From NCBI RefSeq assembly GCF_020740795.1, contig NC_067312.1:51107905-51171904 (forward strand): a DNA stretch of 64,000 bases, written 5' to 3'. Made by a program: the position numbers and the translations under genes. Shown here piece by piece: positions 1-12,600 of the stretch. This DNA is from Apus apus (taxonomy: Eukaryota > Chordata > Aves > Apodiformes > Apodidae). Under the pieces are notes generated by a model. The model was given only the letters and a program-made list of their open reading frames with translations, did no database searches and was not told the origin of the DNA. Position 1 is the stretch's first letter; each line of letters opens with the position of its first letter.

Positions 1-517
1 GCCAGGCAGGAGGCAGTCCTTAGCCAAAGTGCCTGGGAGAAGCAACCACTTCTCACATCCCTTAACAATTTATATTTGTCAAATTTTATGTAAAGATGTC
101 TTTAAGTATTTCTGCTTCTAGCAGAAGCAGAACTTGTTTAACTTGTGTCCAGAAAGACATGCGGTGACATCTGTTATCAGAGTTTGCAGACGTTCTTCAC
201 TGGATGTGTAAAACTGCTTTCATTTTTGTAACATAGCCATTTGTGTAGGATGTTCTCACCTTCCATGTTTTCACAACAGTTAGTTTACTTAGTTCGTTGT
301 AATTTACTCCTGTGAAGGAACATCATGATCCATTCTCCTTTTTGACTTTGAAAAGTGTATTTACTCTCATGTGAAAACCTTTTCTTCTCCAGATCTCCAA
401 GAAGATCTAATATTTGCTCTGTGGAACAGGAATTCCACTGTTGCAATGAGTTTTTGTTGTTAGTTTTATTTACACTGATAGATTTGGATAATCTTACTCT
501 TTCTCCTTTCTTGGCAG
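1..517 (+). other. DCP2: DCP2 intron 1, 3' part
   Basis: Non-coding. It ends in a pyrimidine-rich tract and a CAG acceptor at 515-517 directly before exon 2. No match to the expected exon 1 N-terminus is visible, so that exon lies outside the window. Confidence 0.85.
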
Positions 518-669
518 CCGATTTATTTTGCACATTCCAAGTGAAGAGAGAGACAATGCAATCAGAGTGTGTTTTCAGATTGAACTTGCCCATTGGTTTT
601 ATCTGGATTTCTATATGCAAAACACACCAGGATTACCTCAGTGTGGGATAAGAGACTTCGCTAAAGCTG
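518..669 (+). CDS. DCP2: DCP2 exon 2 (N-terminal box A domain)
   Basis: Encodes about residues 19-68 plus one base of codon 69. It begins [10 protein letters not shown] and ends GIRDFAKA, a near-identical match to vertebrate DCP2. This is the all-helical regulatory domain that binds DCP1 and contacts the cap; the aromatic-rich AHWFYLDFY stretch is present. The acceptor is ttggcag at 511-517, and the first base completes a serine codon from exon 1. Open reading frame continues 3' of position 669 to a stop at 720-722, but those residues do not match DCP2. Homology ends the exon at G669, where the intron begins ATATCCTTT. Confidence 0.97.
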
Positions 670-3600
670 ATATCCTTTTTATTACTGTCTCAGTGGATAA
701 AGTGCAAACTGAATATTGTTAATGACATTTCATAATTGCAGCAGGAAAACATCAGTTCGTGTGATGAAAGGCTAGGTATGTAATTTTATCTGTTTGTTGC
801 TTATATAATTTTGTGGCACCCACAAAAATGATGTGTCTCAGATGGCTAAAGAACTATGGAAAACAGGTAATTTCTGATCTTAGAGGATTTTTCCTCATGG
901 TTGCACTTTGGCAGACTATCTGGGTTTCAAAGATGAGCTGTTGGAGCTCTTCTTCATGCTTTATCTCCTTGATGTAATTGCTTTCCAAGTAAACAGTGAC
1001 ATAAATCTTAATGTAGTTGAAGGTGTTATGTAGTATGTGCAGTGGTATTGGAATTACTGACAGTTGCTCCTATAAACAGTTCTGTTGGTAGGGGGGAGGA
1101 TTCATTTTTACTAAATTCATATGGTTGGCCTCTGCTTTTTTCGTTGCTTACAGGGGCTGCTGGAACATTCACTATCTAGTCCTTGCTGGAGAAAAACTCG
1201 TAACTTTCATCCAGCAATTGTTTTACTTTTAATCTTTTCCCATATATTCTTGATATGGGATTTGAGTATTGCTTCTAACATTCTTATTACCTGTGTTTTC
1301 ACTACACAAAATACTTCTCTGATAGTTTGATAACAGAGATTTACTTTCAAGCATTAAAGCTTTCATTTTAACGATGAACTTTCCGTTGCTTGATATTATG
1401 CAGGGGTTTTTTATTTATTTTAGCTACGACTTGTATTATGAGTGTATTTTCAGACCAGTAGAATTCTTCTAGTAGCAGTAGGCTATGCAGGAAAAATACA
1501 ACATTTATCATTACACCTGTCCTTCTCCAACTCACATTTGCCGGAAGTATTAGTTCTGTTGCTATGCCATATTTGTAAGTACCCTACTATGGAATATTTG
1601 TTACTAGTAGTATAATTTTATGTGTAAAATATAATATTAATACTTTTCATAAGAACTTGTAGATTTGGTTTTGAAGTTTTGGAGTTATAAAGGTTGTTGA
1701 TGTTTTCTCTGCATGATGATTTTTGGTTAAGTGCCTTAGAATTTGGACTCCGTAACTTGATGCCACTAAAAAGGATTTTTTTGCATAGTAGGTACTAAAG
1801 TACAGATTCTGTACTGTAGTCTGACAACTGATTGTGGGAACAATTTATCTCCACTTAATTCAAGCAGGAGATGAAACTGTATTTTTGTCTGTGTTTCTTA
1901 CTTAAAAATGAAAAAAAAAAAGTGTAAGAATAGTATGTATTCAAAATAAGTGTTATGTGGATTATTTTTATTAAAAATTAAAGGAGACTTTCCTTCAAAC
2001 AAGCAGCCTTGCACCATCTTTTTTCTTCTCTTTTTTTTGTTTTTAGTTTATTTGTGTTAGAATTACCGAATTACGTGCTACTTTCCGACCTCTAGAGTTT
2101 GGTCATGGATTATTGGTAATATTTTTTACTTCCAAGAAAAAACACTTAGGGGAGGGAAGATGGTTGTAAATATTGAGTGTGCATCATTTGTATGTCTGTG
2201 TGTGATTTGAAACTGGATGCGTATGTTTATCTTCCTTAACATGCTGCTGTACTCTTCAATCACTGCCCTTTTCTACTGCCTCAAGGTGAAGATGTACAGA
2301 AGGTTTTAGATGAGTGGAAAGAATACAAAATGGGAGTGCCAACATACGGTGCAATTATTCTTGATGAGACACTTGAAAATGTAAGTATGGAAATAGCTGT
2401 GAAAGGCTAGAAGGAAGGCTGGCATATGGTGGCATAAGTAGCCCGTTTGTTTACATTTTTCATCTGGAGAAAAAAAATATAGGTGCTTAAGATTCATAAA
2501 ACCTGACAGTTTACTAGACACTGAGTGTGTACAGAAAGACAATGTGAGAGGCAGTACACACACTTCCACTTGCTTTCCTACTCAGTTTTGTTTGTTGTTT
2601 TTTTTATTCTGAGTTGCATGATCCCATTAAAAATGGTGCAGTTCTTCCTAGAAAACCTAATGGGACAGTGAAGGGAAGACACTTAATAGAAATTAGAGTA
2701 GTGTGTGTTTGACGGTTGCATTCCCTTGTATTTTTCAGGTTCTTTTGGTTCAGGGTTACTTAGCAAAGTCTGGTTGGGGATTTCCAAAAGGGAAAGTAAA
2801 TAAAGAAGAGGCTCCTCATGACTGTGCTGCTAGAGAGGTAAGTTATGTATGATTTCCTTAAATTTAAGCTAAATAAATGAATTTTTGCTGAGAGCAGGAT
2901 ATATGCATTGAACGAAAAGACATTTTACTTAGGTATCTCTTTACCTGAATCAGGTAAAATATCTATTCTTGTTTTTGAGGGAAAGGAGTGCATTAGTTTT
3001 CATCACAGTTGGACTGAATCAGCACCTGGTAAATAATGAATTTTATTTTTTTTAATGTACTTGTCAAACATACATGAATGAAAAATTCCATATTTCTGAT
3101 TCCCTGATGGTGCTTTCCATACCACTCATGTATTAAATACAGACTTGGAAAAGCAAAATGAGGTGTTAGATCTTAGCATTGCTCTATTATGTGATGGACA
3201 CACATGACATACACTTCCATGTTGGCAGTTACTGATCTCTTAGTCTAGAACATAATTTATGCAGTATCAAATTACTTGCCAAAGAGTGAAATACCTGAGC
3301 TACAGAAGCAGGGGGCTGTCATTGCAGAGCTCAAGGGCTGGGGAAGGATAAGCAGAAACTTAATATAGTTAACTTGATTGTTCAATGTGTGTCTCTTTCC
3401 TTCAACCCCATAAATGCTGTTCAGTTAAACTTTTACTAGTCAGGTGATTTTAGGGTTGGTCTAAAAGACTGAACTGAAAGGAGCAGGGACCATAAAAATA
3501 TATAAACCGCAGCACAGTGGACATCACAAATTAGGTGTAACTGCTTCAGGAAGAAGTGAAGTATGCCTTCCTCTACTACAAGTTATGCTAGCAAAAGCAT

Positions 3601-6600
3601 GTAAGTGGACACAGTTATACTGGGGAAAAAAATCTTTGGATGGTGATTTTAATATGGAGGGTTGGTTTAGATTACACTGGTGAACAAACACTCTTACTAT
3701 GATCTTTTTCCATCAAGGTAGATTGTCATTCTGGATAAACTGGCAAATTCTTCAAGGCTTACATGTGGCCAGGAGCTGGAATGCCTTTAATATCCATTCA
3801 TAAATCCTTTAACTGCTTTTACTGGAGTCAGCACAGGTCTAAAACGATAAACTTCATCTGTATCAGGTCTAATTGAAGAGGTCTTCACTGAGGGGTGCCT
3901 ACACAGTTCAATAGTATTTCAGAAGCTGATTAGGGCAAAACCACAGTTTATGGGTATTTCTCTTAGTAAAAGGAATTTCTGCAATTAATTCACTTAAATA
4001 ATCTGAAAAGATAATTTAGGAAGATAATACTTGTTCATTATTAACAAGAGTAAATATGGAGGAAAAGCATATCTTTTGTTCCAATATGTGATTGGTGTGT
4101 TTTTTGGATTTTTTGTTTTTTTCCACCTAAACTGCTGTTCCTAATGTAGTTAGATAGGAAGATGCTCTGCTTTTGTTCTGATAGAAGAAGGGTTGTATGT
4201 GCTAATTTGAAAACTGTTAATTATTTTCTTTATATACTATTATTTTTCATATTTGTGCTTGATTTCTCTGCATTTTCAAAAATGGAACTTACAACCATTT
4301 TGCTGATACCAATGTATACACTGTTATTTTGTTTAATGTATTTTGAGTATTCCCTGCTATTATTATTTGATGTGCAGTTTTTTCGTTCTGTTTTTCATTA
4401 TATGCCCCCAAAAGAGTTGGAGGTTGAGAAGAGGTTTTACTGAAGGTCCTGTCCCTCTTGTTAATTCTAAAGCTGATCTTTAAAAACATTAACTGGGGAT
4501 TTCTGCCTTTAGATTATTGGGTTAGAAGCTATGGGGTTAATATCCAGTTTTGTGAGGGGTTGTTCACATGCATGTTCCACTGTCTGCGCAGAAATATTTT
4601 TGACGGTGTTATCAGTCTTGCATGTTTTCAGAGTACTTGTATTTCCTGTGGAGATTTTGAAGACTATAAAGTTTCTAAAAATGAGTATTTACTTAGCAAG
4701 CTTAGAGGCCTGATCTGATTTAAGCTACTAGGTGTGTTTCATGTGAATCTCTTTATATTTTAAACCTTGTTTACTTAAGAATGTTGTCGAAAGTAAATAT
4801 TTTGAAGTAAGGCTTTGAGCAACCTGGAAAGATGTCCCTGCCTCCAAAGATCATCGAGTGCAACCCCCCTGTTATAGCAGGACAAAAACCAAATCAAAAC
4901 AACACAAAACACAAACACACCAACTAGGGCAGATCACTCAGAAAGGCATCCAGACAGGTCTTGAAAGTCTCCAGAGAAGGAGACCCCACAACCTCTCTGG
5001 GGAGCCTGCTCCAGTGCTCTGTAACCCTCACAGTAAAGAATGTCTTCCTCACGTTGAGGTGGAACTTCTTGTGCTTGAGTTTGAATCCATTCCCCTCGTC
5101 CTATCACAAGGCACAAGTGAAAAGAGCTTTTCCCTGCCTTCTTGTTGCCTGGCCCTCATCTATGTATAGACATTAATTAGATCTCCCCTCAGTCTTCTCC
5201 TCTCTAGACTGAAAAGCCCCAGGTCTCTTAGCCTTTCCTCCTAAGGCAGGTGTTCCAGTCCCTTAATCATCCTCATAGACCTCTGTTGGACTCTCTCAAG
5301 TAGATCCCTGTCCCTCCTGAACTCAGGAGCCCAGAACTGGACACAATACTCCAAGTGAGGTCTCACCAGGGTTGAGTAGAGGGGGAGGAGAACCTCCCTT
5401 GATCTGCTGGAGACACTCCTCTTAATGCACCCAAAGATACCACTGGCCTTCTTGGCCACAAGGCCACATTGTTTTCCCATAGATAATTTGTTGTCTACCG
5501 GGACTCCAGGGTCCTTCTCTACAGAGTTGCTCTCTAGCAGATCACCTCCTAACCTGTACTGGTGAATTTTGTTGTTCCTTCCCAGATGCAGGACTCTGCA
5601 TTTGCTCTTGTTGAACCTCATTATGTTCCTCTTTGCCCAGCTCTCCAGTCTGTCCAGATCTTGCTGAATGGCTGCACAGCCTGCAGGTGAATCAGCCAAT
5701 CTTCCCAGCTTCGTGTCATCAGCAAACTTGCTGAGAAGACACTCGGTCCCGTCATCAAGGTCATTGATAAAGATGTTGAACAGGACTGCACCCAGCACTG
5801 GTCCCTGGGGGACTCCACTAGTTACAGGTCTCCAGCTGGAGTCTGCACCATTGACCACCACTGTTTGGGATCTATTGTGTAGCCAGTTCTTAATCCATCT
5901 CACTATCCATTCTTTCATCGCACATATTCTGAGCTTACTCACAAGGATGTTACAGAAGACTGTGTCAAAAGCCTTGTTAAGGTCAAGGCAGACTACATCC
6001 ACTGGTCTCCCTGCATCTACCCATTCAGTCACAACATCACAGAAGGCTATTAGATTAGTCAAGCATGATTTCCCCCTGGTAAATCCATGCTAACTACTCC
6101 TGATAAACCTTCTCTTCCATGTGTTTCAAGATGACCTCCAAAATGAGCCACTCCGTCATTTTTCCAGGAATGGAGATGAGGCTGACTCATCTGTAGTTTC
6201 CTGGATCTTCCTTCTTGCCCTTTTTGAAGACTTTAGTGACATTGGCCTTCCTCCAGTCCTCAGGCACCTCTCTTGTTTGCCATGATCTTTTGAAAATGAT
6301 GGAGGATGGTAGGGCATAACACTTCTGGTTTTTTTTTCTTTGGAGTAGCTGACAAAGCATTTTTAAGTTTGTTGGTCAGTGTGAATGTGCCGTTTGAATT
6401 TTGTAGTAGAAGTTTTGCTACAGTATTGCTGGGTTTTGTTATAATTTTATGTATTGGGGGTAGAAAGTTCATGAAGTAGAAGGACTGTAAGAAGAAAAAT
6501 GGAGGTGCAAGTAAACCTTGCTAGAATTTGAAGAGGACTTTACTCCCCAAATAGTAGGTTTTGCTGAGAATTAAGATTTTCATGCATCCAGCAGCATGGA

Positions 6601-9600
6601 GGAGCAGCTATAAACTCCCCATCTATGTTAATAAATTGCTACATAAAGGTGTAATGAAGTTTCAACTTCTATCACAGGTCTGTCTTAGAGAAATGTAAAG
6701 CACATAATATCTCAGATACTTTTTCTGTTATTGAGTATATATCTATGTGTAAAGACTTGTTTTTCTCTGTAGTGGCCCACTTTTATGGAGAGATCTGAAA
6801 AACAGTCATTCCGTCCCTGCTGATGGTGGGTTTTGAAAGGATAAGTCTGAATACACATGCTGATTTCATCTGTATGTTTCCCAGGTGTTTGAAGAAACTG
6901 GCTTTGACATAAAAGATTATATTCGCAAAGAAGAATACATTGAGCTGAGAATTAACGATCAATTAGCACGGCTGTACATCATTCCAGGAGTTCCCAAGAA
7001 CACAAAATTCAACCCTAAAACTAGAAGGGAAATTCGGGTATGTGTTGTCTTGTTTGAATCTGAAGGAACCTTATTGTGAAGCTTGATTTTTACAGCTAAT
7101 TTTGTAAAATTAAGAACCCACCAAGCATGATGAATACTTTAAATGCTGGGTACAAATAGCGTCTCTACACTGTAGGGTTTTGTCAGCCTCATGCATCTCT
7201 ACTGCAAAGACTTATTCGTGACCATCTGTCTGATGTCTCTGTTAATAATGAAAACAACATTAGAGCATGCTGTCACAATGTAATTCTCTCCTTCTTTTCT
7301 CTGTGGTGTTGAACATATTAGTAATTTAATGTTATTCCTAGTTATATATTCTTCTGAAGATATAATCATTAATTGGTGATCTACAAAAGCTTACATAACG
7401 GAAGGGTTGTGTCCTTTCTTTCATGGCTAATAATATCCAGACTTAGAGAATAGCGTATTCTAAGGAGGATGTTGGGAAGGGGACACAAAATCAGAACTAT
7501 TTTGAGTGGTTTCTGTACCATTAGGCTTTTGAAGGGTATAGTTGTTGGAAACTTTGTTCCTGATGCTCAAAATCTTTGAAGTTTGACTATTTTGTATTGC
7601 ATTTCAGTTTAAAACAGCTACCCACATACTTTAATGCAGATGGTACCACTGAGCATCTGGCTTTATAAATAGGAAAAGGTGCTTGTAGTTGTCTAGCCAG
7701 GAATCTCTTATTTTCCTGCATTAGAGACTTCTGTTTCAAAATACAAAGTAAAGGAAGATGAACTTTGATTTTTTTTTCTTTAAGTGTACAGTAAATACCT
7801 CCCTTTGTATAACTGTCATCACCTGGGGGTGATGAAGAGTTCTGATAATGTCACATTTTTGTCTCCTTACTGAAGCACAGTCTCCATCTGTTGTAATGCA
7901 CTGGGCATGCCATTTTTGTATTCCCTGTGGAACTGTACTGAAAACCTGTTTAGTCTGTAACTTCTTTCCATAATATGCTTATTATGTGGACCCGGGGTTT
8001 TGAGCCTAGGTTCCGCAGTAGAAAAGCTCATGTGGATTTTATACTCACTGTGTATATCCAGAATTCTTGATTTTCTTCTCCATTCTGCGAAGTATACAGT
8101 TTTAATATTTTAAACTATGTATATGTATAAAGGATAACACAAATCCTATCCTTTACCCATATTCCTTACCTTTATAACAAAAACATAATCTGCAAACTAA
8201 ATCTTCTTTCCCTTAAGTTCTGAACTAGTGTTGGTGGTGTAGTTTTGATGCCATTTTAAATAAAAGTAAGAATAGTAGTGAATTTGAAAGTTATTTAAAG
8301 CCTCTACCTCTATTTATGTCATTCAGTATGCAGTGTGTTGGGTTTTTTTAGCTGGTTGTTTTTTTGAAACCTTGGTTTAGAATTTAGTTGCTGGATAATA
8401 CCTTGCCTGTTTCAGGTACTGTATCTTGCAATGAGTATGTGCTGTACCATCTGTTACTCTGTAGTTGAAGTCAGAAGAATGACTCCATTGTTAATTAACC
8501 TTTTGTGAAAAACGCTGTTGCAGCTCATTAATTAAAGTCTTCCACTGTAATTTTTTAATTAACAGAGATAATTGTAATTGAGACACATTTGTAACATTCT
8601 GTAAGGCTACAGTAGTGGATATTTTTATTTCTTTTTTTTCCAGAATATTGAGTGGTTTTCCATTGACAAACTACCATGCCACAGAAATGACATGACCCCG
8701 AAGTCCAAGCTGGGGTTGGCACCTAACAAATTTTTTATGGCAATTCCTTTCATCAGGTATGTTTGAGATGAGGCAAATGCTAGGCCAGTGCCTTTCGGGC
8801 AACTTTGGTTTCTCTAGATTTGCTTCAGTAAGTAGATGTTGTTGCATTTCTCCTTACTTCCAGGCCACTGAGGGAATGGATTTCCCAGAGGAATGGAGAT
8901 TCCTCAGATAGTGACAATGGATTTTCATCTACAGGTAGCACACCCTCTAAGCCCAACTTGGAAAAAGCTAGGTAAGAACCAGGTCAGTTTAACACCTCTA
9001 TATCTGTTTTATAAAACATTGGTCATATAAAGCTCATTGTCCTTCCTCTTTCTCTGAGTATTTGTGTGCTAATAATAGAATAGGTTAATAAAAAAATAAA
9101 ATTGTGGGCATATCTCAAGGGACCATAAATAGAATGAGAATTTAATTAGTGACATGATATGATACAGGTTTTTTGTAAAGTCTCATGTGTCAGAACTGAG
9201 ATAATTTCTTGACTCCTGTCTGTGGGAATCCAAAAAACATAAGCTAAAACAAGTAGATAACTTTAAAGTGCTTTTGGAGCTTCTACAAAGGAAAAACAGG
9301 ACTTTCTAAAGTAGAACTGTAAGTACTATCGGAAGTAGCTAGCTAGATAAAACCTGTGGGGGGTCACCAGGGAGACAAGTGCTGCTGTTTTTTTATTCAG
9401 CTGAGCTAGAAATGGTGGAGCAAACTTTAAAACCTGTAGTTCCAAAGAGAAGGCTAGGTACATCAAGTTGGGTCAGCACCAACACTGACAACAGGACCTC
9501 CTGTCCTGCTGAGTGTGCAGAACACAGGTTTCCTACCAGCAGGCAAAATGAAGTTGTGTGAATGCAGTGAGCATTATTACAGTTTCCACACTGGTTACTT

Positions 9601-12600
9601 AAGCTTGTCTTCCAGGTTGTTCTCAAAAGACAGAAAATTATTTCATGTTTTTATTCTGCTGTCAATAAGTCTGAAGTTGTGTTGTAAACTCTTTTCCTGT
9701 GCTAGATCCAAACTTCGCTGTAGTCAGCAGGTGTTTACAGAGGGCCTTTCAGGAGAGCAGTGTATGAAGCCAAAACAGCCACAGAAGCCATATAATCATC
9801 CTGAGATGTCTGAAGCTTTGAAAATAAAGGTAGATTTTTTTTATTAGGCAAACATGCATCTGGGCTATTTTAAACGTATGTCTTTGTTCCTGAGAATCTC
9901 TCTTTGCAATAAAAATACTGAATTTTATTACCACAACATGCAAAACTAAAAACATGAGAAAGAAAAAAAATACCTTGGGGATTCTCAGACTTACCTGCCA
10001 TTAGAGGGGGTGGGTATCACGTAGTAGTTGTCTTGTTTCAAGTATAGAAAGCAGTTATTATTCACCATTTTGGTGTCCTCCTTTGTACCATTTTGAAATC
10101 TTTTGGATTCCACTAGTATTTATGAATCATTGTATGGGAGCTCACTGAACTGAATTTATTGTGTAATTCAGTGTTGCTAATAGTGCAAGAGAGACTGAGT
10201 AACTGCTGGTAAGTCTTTCTAACATGAGTGTATGTTTGGTTAATTTCAGTGTGGTTCAGTTTGTATACAAAAAATACCCTTTACATGTTTGAGGTTATCT
10301 GGAGGAAGGGTCTAACTAATAAGTAGGAAGTTTCAGTGCAGTGATGTTCAATGCTGCCATTTAAACTTTTCTCTTTACTGTATTTTGGACTTAATGGTAG
10401 AGTCAGAGCTTGAGGAGCAATGGCAGAAAACAGTATCAAGAGACTTCCAGCCAAAAGAAGCGAACAAATGGAGTCCACAATCAACCAGTTAAGCAAAATC
10501 ATACTTTGGTAAGAAACACACTGTGGCTGTCTTATTAACAGGTTCCAGTAATGCTTAATGAATGTGCAGGCCAGTAAATAATCCTGCAGCTTTCCAGGTT
10601 CCTGTCAGGCAATAGCCTACTGTAGTGCATCATCGTAAGTCAGTGTAGTACACGACTTATTTGTGCATGATATATTAGTGTAAGCATGAAGTTTTGTTAT
10701 GCAAAAAATTAGATACAAAGTGGTAAAGCATGTGCTTATTTCCCTCTTTCTAGCAAAAATGTTGAGAGGCAGACTTGACTTGAAAGCCAGAATCTCATAT
10801 AATTTTTAATCATACAGTGGAACTGCAGCAGTTTGTAAATTCCAGTATGACATTCTTGGTTTTATTACCTTTCTCTTGCATTAACTGAGTATCTTTGTCC
10901 CCACAGTTCTGCTGGCTGGCAGAAGGCTTGCTGAGATGTCTCTCTTCTAATATAATGTCTTTTTTATTTCCTCCCTGCTTCCCCCCACCCTGCACTATTC
11001 TTGATGGCTCTCCAGTTCTACATTGTTGGCTCTTGTGCATCAGTGAGCCCAAGTTCTCCATGCAGCTCAGCTGGCTTGTCCAAGCTTTAGTTCTTCTTGT
11101 TTACTGGCTGTAAACTAGATCCTTCCCATTCTGGCTTGTGGCTATTACCTTGTATCATTTTTTTGTGTAAAAGTGCAGAAACCATAAAATCTTGTCCTGT
11201 ATTATCCTCACTCTAGCAAGAAATGGTTAGTTGTGTTTGCATCTGAGAGTAGAATAATGAGGAGTCAAAGAACTGGCTGGCCAGAAACTTGCTAATATAG
11301 AAAAAAACAGTAATGGGAACCTAATAGCATCTTAATAGAAACAAGTGGAACTGTTAATACTCTGCAGTTACTTTGTAGGCTCTTTACAGACTATTGTAAA
11401 TAATTCCATGGTGTTTCATTTGCATTTTCATGATTGTCAGTCTTTTGAAGTTTAAATATTTCATATCCCAGTTACAATTTTTGAATACAATTTAGAATTC
11501 ATGGAACTCTTAATTCATGGTTCAAAGGGCCATACTTTTCTCTATATTTGTACACTTAGCAGCATATGTGGGGCTAAAATGTTAACTCTTCCCTGGAGAG
11601 TTCTAAGTTTGTGCCTCTAATGCATGCTAATTTAATTGCCAGTAGCAGCCTGTTTGCAAATACATTCCCCTTGCTTTTTTTGGGACAATCTAATTGAAGA
11701 ACAGGCTTTTATGCATGTACTACTTCGTTTCCACACCATCATGTGCAAGACCTTTCCAGCTTAAAACATTTAGAAAACACAAGTTTTCCCCAAAAGACTG
11801 TTTTTAAAATGGTTTGTTGACTGTTAAAAGGTTGCATGCTTCTGCAAGACTTGTGGAGTTACTAGACAAAGTGACATGACACAATTCATGCTGAGTTATA
11901 AGAAAAATAATGTACATATTAGTTGGGGTGACACAAAAATATAATGCTGTTTTTTTTCTTAAGTGTGTAATGTATGGTACTTCTCTTAACCAGAAATGTG
12001 AAAAAAGGCTTAATCCAAGAAGACTTCAAGATAACTTTGAAACAGGCAAGTGAAGTCTGAATTTTCACCCATTGTCATGTATTACGGGCTGAAAGCACCT
12101 AAACAATGATGGTTAAGCATTTCTCCTTGTATGCTAAATGTTATAATAAGCACTATTTCTCTAAAGCAGTCTGAGTTCTTTCTTTTATTATTTGGCTAAC
12201 TTCATGTGCTGCTTCATGTTGGTTTTACAATTCTTCTCCTTAATTATTAAGACTGCCAGATTATACCAGGTGGATGAGTAAAAAGTAACTGAAGGTTGGT
12301 TTAGGAAAACAGCCTAAGAGGCAACAAACACAATGCTAGTAATTGTGTGTTGGTTCAAGGCTTTCTGTCCTGCTAGTAATAATCTGCAATTGATACTGGA
12401 CTTCCCTGGAGAGTCACACAGTACTTTCATTACTGTTTAGAAAACAGGGCTATATTTCTTGTTTATTTAAGAAATTATGTGCCAAACAGAACCTGTGGGT
12501 AAAATTAGCTATTGAAAGTGCCCCCAGATTGCCAGGACTTTTAAAATTTGTCCTAGCCACTAGATGACTTGTAAAAATGGTTGTTTTTTAAGTTACTGTC

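Larger units (their letters stand above)
2838..6884 (+). other. DCP2: DCP2 intron 4 with CR1 insertion
   Basis: 4.05-kb GT-AG intron that splits the Nudix motif. Its largest content is the antisense CR1 LINE at 4843-6300; the rest is AT-rich sequence with no recognised gene. Confidence 0.92.

Noticed and set aside
1..517. DCP2 exon 1
   Set aside because: No sequence encoding the expected N-terminus (METKRVEIPG-like) precedes exon 2, so the first exon is outside the window.
670..722. Extension of DCP2 exon 2 to the stop at 720-722
   Set aside because: The frame stays open but the residues do not match DCP2, and the U12-type donor explains the exon end. It would only be translated if the intron were retained.
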